Shown in pieces: positions 54,623-62,700 of a stretch of DNA of 64,000 nt (position 1 is its first letter; each line of letters starts with the position of its first letter). The notes under the pieces were generated by a model. It searched no databases. It worked only from the letters and a program-made list of their open reading frames with translations, and was not told the origin of the DNA. Origin of the DNA: Nanobdellota archaeon (GTDB taxonomy: Archaea; Nanobdellota; Nanobdellia; Woesearchaeales; JAGLXL01); NCBI GenBank assembly GCA_023132895.1, contig JAGLXL010000003.1, forward strand, positions 62,001-126,000. Reading direction: 5' to 3'. The position numbers and the translations under genes were made by a program.

Positions 54623-57600
54623 TATCCACCACCCTCTGTTCTAATACCTTTGAAATTAGGATTAGGTTCCCACCTTAATGTATGGCCGTGTTTATTGACC
54701 ATCCAAGCACCTTCAATATCCTTGGGGTCCAAATCACCAATTATTGCCATAATCTCATCTTGACGAACCCATCTTTCTAAGGCATTATCTCCACGCAGAA
54801 TTGCCGTTTCGATTGATGGTGATATGGTTGTATCTATCATTTGAACTTGCCTATTCTTAATCTTTAAGACAAAACCATCTAAATTACCATTTGTTGTTGC
54901 AAATTTGTTTACGGCAACATTCTGATAATTTCTAGTGGCACTAGTAAACGCTGTATCTGTTGATTTTGAAATATGTTCAATTAAATCCTCAGCAGAAGAT
55001 TTTGAAGGATTTGGTGCTTTGAGGCCTTTTTCGAAGATGTTTTGAACATCATTGAAATCTCCAGAAATCCCTCGATATATGTGTGGATCAGTAGCGTATT
55101 CAAATCCTTCATCCATAAATTTCTGAGCATATTTGCCTCGTTTGAGCAAAAGTTCAGCACGATAAGTGTTGTCAATGTTTTTCAAAGAAGGGTTAAAATT
55201 CTCTAATTTTTCACCTCTTTTACTAAAACTTTCAGCTCCTTTAGCGAGATTATCTACACTATCGGTGTTTTTTAATACATTATCCAAAGCATTTTCAGGG
55301 AATACATCGGCAACTTTTTCTAAACTGTCATCAAATTTAGTAAATTTGTTAGTATTGATTAATTTGTCAAATAAGTTGACCATTCCTTTTGGATTTTTTA
55401 AAAATATTTTTGTAATTGGTCCTTCGAATTTTTTAAGGAAAGGTTTAATAATTTTTTTAACAGCGGCAGAACAACCAAGAGGAATGAAAATGGCTGCTGT
55501 TGATGCACCACAACCAATTACGTCTCCTTTTATTCCACATTGAAAAGTGGTATCGACGGGGTCCCAAAAAGTGTCTAGTCCAACCATCATTGATGTATAT
55601 GAAACCCAATCAATTCCTGTTTCAATAACAACCATCCATTCAGGAATAAGTTTAACAGCTCCTTCATTTTCGATTATATTTCTGATTGTTTGGAGAACCA
55701 ATTCATCTTCTGATTGAATGATAACTGCATAATCATTTCCATCCCATGGATTAACTTCTATGGTGGCGGAATCTTCCAATGACCTGACAAAAGGAAAACA
55801 TTTCAATGCTTCATTTTCTGGACCAAAAATAAAAAGAGTTTTATCATTGAAATTGTCCCACCAACCAGGGTCGTTGCAAGTTATGTTATCATCGTCTATC
55901 ATAGTGATATCGACTTCATAGCCTAGTCTGTCAAGAGCATCCCCAAATTTGTTGACTTCTTGTTTGACACTACTGCTGAAATCATCTTGTTGGATAAAGT
56001 AAATATCTTTTCCTTCTGTAGGATCGTCATATTTATCATAACCAACAAATAAGTCCTGAAATTGACTAAATGGTTTTTTGGTGTTTTGAATATAGGGGAC
56101 ATCGGAATAAATGTTATGAGTTTCAATAGTTGACGAAATAAAATGCCACTTTTTCCAATCAACTTTACGACGATAATGAGGAATAACAAAATCATCTCCT
56201 AAAATGATGACATCGCAATCAGAACATTTTTTTCTAGTTAAATCTCCAATTTTAAGAGCATAGTTGTTGATTGACTCTGGATTGTATTGGTATTTTGGAT
56301 TATCTTGATAATTATTTAGAGCTGATGGTCTTTCTCCAACTTGATCCCTATAATCATTGATGTTGTAGACAATGCCTTTTTCGCTAGCAGCTGTTTTATA
56401 GGCTTCTTCAAGAATACTCAAATAGTTGATGTTATTACTTTGGAAATTACGGTATCTATTTTCAAGAGCAATACTATCGGTAAGGATTAATGTTTTCGGT
56501 TTTTCAATAATCTTAACTTTGTAACGATCTCCTCCGGAGCTGAATGTATAAATTCTAGGAAAAACATCTTTTGGGATATGAAATTTAATTGAGTTATCTC
56601 CGCCATTGACTGTCAATCTGCCAGGAGAATAAATTCCGTCAGCAATCTCAAATTCCTGCGGAGCGTTGAAATTAATTGTCTGCGGACCTTCTGAATTAAG
56701 AATAATAGAAATGTAATCTCCTGGTTGTTTAATTAATTTGATATCTTCTTTGTTATCTATTTTTTCAACTTTGTTAGAATATTCCAGTTTCCAATTATAA
56801 TCTAAAATTTCTTTACAAGAACCACCTTGACAGTCTTCTGGGCAGGTTTCTTTTAATCTGTCATCATCAATGACATCACAAGATGAAGATGAAGTGCCTG
56901 GGTTGCGGCAGATATACCTTCTGTAAGTTTGATAGACATCTTTGTTTTGATAACAAAAAGTATTGCCGGTATAACCATTGTTGCCGCAGTCTGAATTTGA
57001 ATCGCAATTACTTGGCAGTTCACAATTGCCATTATGACAGCCTTGAGTGCAGGTTTCGGTGATTCTGTCTTCTTCTGAGTGAGAGCAATAAGCCCTTTGA
57101 GTACTAGGATTGTTACAGCGATAAGTTCTGTATGTAAGATGAACATTGTCATCTGACCCACATTGTGCAGAGGTTACATAACCATCATTGCCGCAGTCAA
57201 CATCACTGAAGCAAGGAACAGTGCAATCTTGATCACAATAAGCAAGTTCAGCAGTATCACAATAACTATCGCCGCAGTAAACATGGGAATAACGGCAAGT
57301 GCCATGCACACAGTAAGGAGTAGCGCATTCTTCATTTCCGTCACAGGAATGACCTGCTGGATAATTTAGTTGTGGATCAACTACTCCTTGTTGGTCATCG
57401 TCTGAATCACCGTCAGAACCTTCGTCAAAACCACCAACAGTAAATCTTTCTGTGTCACAGAAACCAGGGCCGCCAAAACCATCTTTAGTCAAACAAAGTT
57501 TTAATGTATGGCTGCCGTCATTTAAAGTGATGTCTTCCCAGTCCAAATTAATTGTTGAGGAACTAGTAAAGGTGCTTTGAGGAGCAATTCCTCCGACAAG

Positions 57601-59679
57601 AATCATAGGCGAGGCGTCTTGATAATCAATTTTGCGGTTATAGCTTCCTCCAAAATCTCTACAAAGATTATTATTGATGTCAGTACTATAAACAACCTCT
57701 TCATCATATGAACTATGATAAACTCTTTTTATAGTAATAGTTGGTTCAGCTGGGTCTCGGCAGTTATTTTCAGCTGTCCAGGTATAATAAGCCCAATCAC
57801 TCTGCCATTGATTAGCATAATCATGATAACAATAAATACTGGCCTCAAATTTACCGACACCATCATTATATTGAGCCATCCAATCAAGAACATCAAAATA
57901 AGGCTCCCATTCATAGGTTTGTCCTCCAACTAAGGTGTCGATAAAGTCTGCTCTTCTGGCTCGATCGCTTTCAGCACAGATTTGGTCATTATAATAATGA
58001 GGGCAGTCACCTCCATAATATTTATGAGGCATAAAAATTAATTCACATTCTCTAGGTGCATATGCAAATCCGGTATTGTCAGGATCAATGGTTTCTCTGA
58101 TAGTGAAGTAAACTCTGTCTCCAACCTCATGCCGTCTGCCGCCAAAATCAATTACATCCAGTAGAATATTAACATAATCATCAGAATTAGCTGGGAAGAT
58201 TTTTCCTGAGACTCTATTTCCTTGCAATAGAGAAGTGTTGTTTATTTCTTCAGCATTATTAAGATCAATTGGAATTCTAACAAGGTTTGAGGCAGGGTCA
58301 TTGAAATTATCATAAAGTTCCTGAGCTTCATCGAGTTTATCGATGAATTCCCTGATGTTTAATGAGCCCCAGCCAAAACGAACATCCTTGCCTGGCGGTC
58401 CTAAGTCAGTGGCAGTGGCTGAGAGAACTGCTTTGACTTGGGATGGTTCAAGTTGCGGATTGGCTTCTAATAATAAAGCAGCTGCACCTGCAACGTGGGC
58501 TGCTGAGATGCTGGTGCCATTCATGGCTTTGTAATTATTAATGTATAAAGAAGAAATATCAATGCCTAGAGTGACAATGTCTGGTTTGAGTAAATCTTGA
58601 TCTCCCCGGCTGGAAAAACAAGCAGGATTATTGTGGCGGTCAAGAGAACCAACTGAAATCGCATCTAATGAATTTCCTGGTGTGGTGATGCCAACATAAC
58701 TGCCGCAAGCTCTGCTAGGGCAGTCAGGACCGCAATTACCTGCTGAAACAACTACAGTGATGCCAGCTTCAACTGCATCTCTGATAGCGAAATTAATCGG
58801 TGACTGAGGATTATTATAAGGGCCGCCAAAACTCATCAAGAGGATGTCGGCTTGATTGTCAATAGCCCACTGAATCCCTTCTAAAATTTGAGATGTTCGG
58901 CCAACCCCTTTGTCATTAAGGACTTTAGCATTAAGGATGTATGCATCTGGGGCAATTCCTGAATAAGTATTGCTTTGACCTGCAGCTAAATTGGTCATGA
59001 AAGAGCCGTGGCCATTATTATCCAGAACATTTTCTCCGCCTGTAAAATCTTTTTCAGCAATAACTCTGGTTTGGAAATGTGAATCAGCAGAGTCTAAGCC
59101 AGTATCAAGGACAGCAATCTTAACTCCCTGACCTGTAAAACCTGAATCCCAGGCATGAGAAGCACCTAATTGAGCAGCTCCGTCAAGGAAAGCATAGAAA
59201 ATCTGATCTTTTTGGATGTGGTTAACAGTTGTTTCTTCGGCAAGTTCTTCTATGTTTTCTGCTGGAATCTCTATTTCTATTGTCTGGCCGACTGTGAAGA
59301 CTTGTTTTATTTTGCCGCCTTGTTTTTTAATTTCTTTTTCAAGTTGTTCAAGACGTTTTTCCTGGTTTTCTTCTGAGTCACCATAATCTTTTAAGCTGAC
59401 TAAGGCTGTTATTGTTTCTCTTGGTTTGTCTTCAAGTACTTTTGTTTCTGTAATTTCCTGAATTTCTTCTTTAATTGCCTGAGAAATCTTTTTTTGGGCA
59501 GCTTCCTGAAGAACTTGCTGTTGATTTAATTGATAAGCTTCAAAAGAACTTTTTTGCAGGGATTCAACAACTCTGGCAGTAATTGGGCCGATGTCATTTT
59601 CAGAAAAAATAAAGGAAAATGAGATAAAACCAGCTAATAGAATAATGCCTATGATAAAACATGTTTTTAGCGGCTTAAT
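54622..59679 (-). CDS. Subtilisin-like surface protein with Cys-rich modules and C-terminal ADP-ribosyltransferase-like domain
   Basis: Protein of about 1685 aa. It has a signal peptide (~4-25) and an I9-type propeptide (~75-165). The S8 protease triad is Asp192 (AVLDTGLD), His224 (NGHGSF), oxyanion Asn315 and Ser390 (NGTSISAAHVAG). Cys-rich modules lie at ~796-956. A segment with GCGASTAAIFIPLGCSAAVK near 1386-1405 resembles the pretoxin region of polymorphic toxins. The last ~155 residues have Arg1536 (HIYRGISGDF), AFTSATRNYQNVAV (~1577) and Q1640-D-E1642 (RQDEIMAIIGDLD), the R/STS/(Q,E)xE pattern of cholera-toxin-like ADP-ribosyltransferases. No ATG, GTG or TTG lies between the in-frame stop at 59701-59703 and residue 228. 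An ATT at 59677-59679, 4 nt after GGGGGTG, starts the signal peptide. Confidence 0.8.
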   Translation of the reverse strand: MKPLKTCFIIGIILLAGFISFSFIFSENDIGPITARVVESLQKSSFEAYQLNQQQVLQEAAQKKISQAIKEEIQEITETKVLEDKPRETITALVSLKDYGDSEENQEKRLEQLEKEIKKQGGKIKQVFTVGQTIEIEIPAENIEELAEETTVNHIQKDQIFYAFLDGAAQLGASHAWDSGFTGQGVKIAVLDTGLDSADSHFQTRVIAEKDFTGGENVLDNNGHGSFMTNLAAGQSNTYSGIAPDAYILNAKVLNDKGVGRTSQILEGIQWAIDNQADILLMSFGGPYNNPQSPINFAIRDAVEAGITVVVSAGNCGPDCPSRACGSYVGITTPGNSLDAISVGSLDRHNNPACFSSRGDQDLLKPDIVTLGIDISSLYINNYKAMNGTSISAAHVAGAAALLLEANPQLEPSQVKAVLSATATDLGPPGKDVRFGWGSLNIREFIDKLDEAQELYDNFNDPASNLVRIPIDLNNAEEINNTSLLQGNRVSGKIFPANSDDYVNILLDVIDFGGRRHEVGDRVYFTIRETIDPDNTGFAYAPRECELIFMPHKYYGGDCPHYYNDQICAESDRARRADFIDTLVGGQTYEWEPYFDVLDWMAQYNDGVGKFEASIYCYHDYANQWQSDWAYYTWTAENNCRDPAEPTITIKRVYHSSYDEEVVYSTDINNNLCRDFGGSYNRKIDYQDASPMILVGGIAPQSTFTSSSTINLDWEDITLNDGSHTLKLCLTKDGFGGPGFCDTERFTVGGFDEGSDGDSDDDQQGVVDPQLNYPAGHSCDGNEECATPYCVHGTCRYSHVYCGDSYCDTAELAYCDQDCTVPCFSDVDCGNDGYVTSAQCGSDDNVHLTYRTYRCNNPSTQRAYCSHSEEDRITETCTQGCHNGNCELPSNCDSNSDCGNNGYTGNTFCYQNKDVYQTYRRYICRNPGTSSSSCDVIDDDRLKETCPEDCQGGSCKEILDYNWKLEYSNKVEKIDNKEDIKLIKQPGDYISIILNSEGPQTINFNAPQEFEIADGIYSPGRLTVNGGDNSIKFHIPKDVFPRIYTFSSGGDRYKVKIIEKPKTLILTDSIALENRYRNFQSNNINYLSILEEAYKTAASEKGIVYNINDYRDQVGERPSALNNYQDNPKYQYNPESINNYALKIGDLTRKKCSDCDVIILGDDFVIPHYRRKVDWKKWHFISSTIETHNIYSDVPYIQNTKKPFSQFQDLFVGYDKYDDPTEGKDIYFIQQDDFSSSVKQEVNKFGDALDRLGYEVDITMIDDDNITCNDPGWWDNFNDKTLFIFGPENEALKCFPFVRSLEDSATIEVNPWDGNDYAVIIQSEDELVLQTIRNIIENEGAVKLIPEWMVVIETGIDWVSYTSMMVGLDTFWDPVDTTFQCGIKGDVIGCGASTAAIFIPLGCSAAVKKIIKPFLKKFEGPITKIFLKNPKGMVNLFDKLINTNKFTKFDDSLEKVADVFPENALDNVLKNTDSVDNLAKGAESFSKRGEKLENFNPSLKNIDNTYRAELLLKRGKYAQKFMDEGFEYATDPHIYRGISGDFNDVQNIFEKGLKAPNPSKSSAEDLIEHISKSTDTAFTSATRNYQNVAVNKFATTNGNLDGFVLKIKNRQVQMIDTTISPSIETAILRGDNALERWVRQDEIMAIIGDLDPKDIEGAWMVNKHGHTLRWEPNPNFKGIRTEGGG

Positions 59680-59794
59680 TTTACACCCCCAATAAAGAAG
59701 TTACTGTGGTCCCTGCCTATAGTCAGAGTACCTGTATATTATATACATTCTAACTATTTAAACTTTTCTCTGTTTTCTCGGTTTTATTCCAGAA
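59680..59794 (-). promoter_or_regulatory. Promoter and leader of the surface operon
   Basis: Minus-strand AAGTTTAAATAG (about 59755-59765) is a TATA-like box. A leader of roughly 55 nt ends in the strong Shine-Dalgarno GGGGGTG (59684-59690), followed by TAAA and the ATT start. The large surface gene ends at 59795, so the region also holds its 3' end. Confidence 0.5.
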
Positions 59795-62700
59795 TCACCT
59801 TTTTTTGATGATAACAGCTCCAATGACAAAAATAATTATGCCTAAAGTTAAAATTCCAGTGATTATCAGTAAGACTAGGGCCCATTCATTAATAGCTGAT
59901 TTTTCCGCCACTTTAGTGACTGGCTGCTGTTGCTGCGCTGCCAAAGCTGCAGTAATCAGTTTCTGATGTTCTTGCTCAATTGCTTTAGTTGATTTTGTTT
60001 GGCCTATTTTTTTAGTTTGACCGCATTCTTTGATTTCTAAATCAAGTGTTTGTTCTTCTGATATCTTGTTATCTCTGTAAACAGTAACAGTGAATTTATA
60101 GTTGCCGGCATCGGCGTCATTAAGGTTTAGAGCAAATGAAGTCCTGAATTCATCGTCTTCGTCTATTTCAATATTGTCTTTGGTGAAATCAATGCCTAAA
60201 TTGCTTTCTTTGATTTCTAATCTGACATCATCTTCGTCATTAGAGCCGAGATTCTTGATTTCTGTTCTGATGGTGCCTTGCCTGACACACTGCAGTACTT
60301 CAGTAGATAAACTAGCATCTAATTTGAGTTTATGTTTTTCTTTGGTGGTGATGAGGGTGAATTCTAATTCCTGGGAATGGATAATTCCATCATCATCTTC
60401 TGCTTCTATTTCTATTTCTAATTTATAGTCATCTTCGTCTAAATCTTCAGGAATGTCAAAGACAAGGGTTTCTTTTTTCTTTCTGCCATCGCCAAGCCTG
60501 AACTCAACTTCTTCTTCAACATCATCGCCATCAAGGTCATAGATAGTTCCGATGATAGTGACTTCATCAAAATCAATTGAACCGATGTTTTCAACTTCAA
60601 TTTCAACATCCAAGTCTTCATCTGGCTTGATTTTAGCTTCATCTCCATCTGAGACACTGTCACCATCTATTTTGACTGAGACAACTTCGATGTTGTTTTG
60701 CGGGTAAAGATATAATGTTGAAGAGGCTGAGTACTCTCCATTGCTGGCAGTAATCTTGCCGATAGAGTGTCTGCCGCCTGGTTCTTTCTTGGGTATGTAA
60801 CCTTTGAGATAGATTGTGTCTTGGTCTCCGGCAGCTAAGTCAATGGTTATTTCTGAAGAGTAAGTTATGCCGTCTGTGGAGAATTGTACCATGTATTTGC
60901 TGCTGGCAGTACTTTTGATGAGGATGTTTTCAATGTCATTTTCATTGCCTGGATTAGTGATGGTAAATTGTGTTGTCAGGTTTTGGTTTCTTAATTCATT
61001 ATCATGGCCTAACTGGATCTCTTCTGGCAAGCTGATGCTGGCTGCCTGGGTTTCTTTGATAAAATAAGAACTGAAACTGTCAATGTGGAATGTCAATTGG
61101 TTGTTTGTATAGCTGATAATCTGGCAATTATTACAGATACTGTTGGCATTATCCGGATTAGTGGTAAAGGAACCAGTGTAGAAAATAACCGGTTCATTGA
61201 GGACAATGTTGTACAAGGTAACAGTAGCTGGCTGGCCAGCTAATTCTGGTATCGCATTGGTATCAATAGCAACATAGCCCAGGCCAATGTCAGCATATCT
61301 GTCAAAATCAATGAAACGGTTTAAATTGAGCGGGTTGTCAAAGACAATTTTGCCGTAATTTGATTTTTCCAAGACCAAATAAACTTCCTGCAGTTCTTCT
61401 TCAGTTAAGGAGTCAAAGTCAGTTGTATCACTGTCAAAGGTGTCGGCAACAGGCCGGCTCATAGTTTCAACATCCCATTGAATTATTTCTTCGGCGCCGT
61501 CTCCATCAACTATCTTAACTTCGACTTCGTATTGACCTTGGTCAAAGGAATAATCAAAACCAGAAGTTCTGATAAACACATAGCTGCCTGAATTTTGGCT
61601 TGTGTCAATAGTAAAATGATCAGTTCCTAGGATAAGGTTGTCTTCAAAGTCGAGATAAGCAGCTGCTTCTAAAATATCATCATCTGAGTAGCCAGTGATG
61701 ATAATAGCAACGTGGTTGTTGTAGTTAACTGATTTTATGAGGGCTTCTCCTGGTGAGAATTCATAATCAAAATTAGCCTGGCTTAATAAATCCTTAACTA
61801 GATAGTTGTTGTCAAGAGTGCCAATAACAATGAGGTTATTGTTTCCTGTTTCTTCTTCATTGTAAATATCATTGATTTCAAGAGTTAAGTCTTCAAGGTT
61901 ATTGAGGATTAAGTTGGCTGCTTGAGTTTCTTTAATTGTGCCTTCTTCTCCAACAACAATCTGGCCGTTGAAGTATCCATTTGAAATAAACTGTAATGGA
62001 TATTCCTTGAGATTATATCTTGATTTGACTTCTGATTTTTTAAGAACATTGTCAACATACCAATAAACACTGACAGGATCGTCTTCTGGGTCAGAAATCC
62101 TGACACTAAAATCAACATTTTGATTAGCTGATGTTCTGACATCATTATCCTGCGGTTCTTCGTCAGTTGAGTCTGGATCATTGTTATCTTTCTGAACCAA
62201 AATCAGAAGCGGATTACTATCAGTGGTGTTGATGCTGTCTGAAGCTGAGAAAGTTACAACTCGAGCACCAAAGAAATCATTATCAGGTGTGATGGTAACG
62301 ATGCCATTGTTGAAACTATAACTAATGTCTCTGGTTGAACTGGCAGAGAAAGTTAAGGTGTCACCTATATTTGGATCGCTGAAATAATTATTGAGATTAA
62401 TGGTGGCAATTTGATTTTCTTGTATGGTGATATAAGAAAAGTTTTGCGTCAAGACTGGTGCCTGGTTTTGATCTCTGACCTGGATAGTCCATTGCAAGAC
62501 AGCAGAGTTTTGATTTGGGTCAGAGGTTGTGTAAACTAATTGGTAGTCGCCAACTGCATAATTAGTTGAGTCAAAGAGATAATAATCGTTGGTTGAAACT
62601 TGATTGGTGCCTAAAACCCAGTCGTGAGTAAGAGTTTCATTGTCTAGTTCTGTGACTGAGACAGTGAAATTGAGAGTGTTGTTTTTGATGACAGTTACTG

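Noticed and set aside
55166-55543. Plus-strand ORFs of 100-130 codons inside the surface genes and polB
   Set aside because: They are antisense shadows: no promoter or ribosome site, and hydrophobic or Ser-rich composition dictated by the opposite-strand coding frame.
58996-58998. ATG at 58998 as the start of the subtilisin-like gene
   Set aside because: It lies after the catalytic His; Asp, His, propeptide and signal peptide are all in the same frame upstream.
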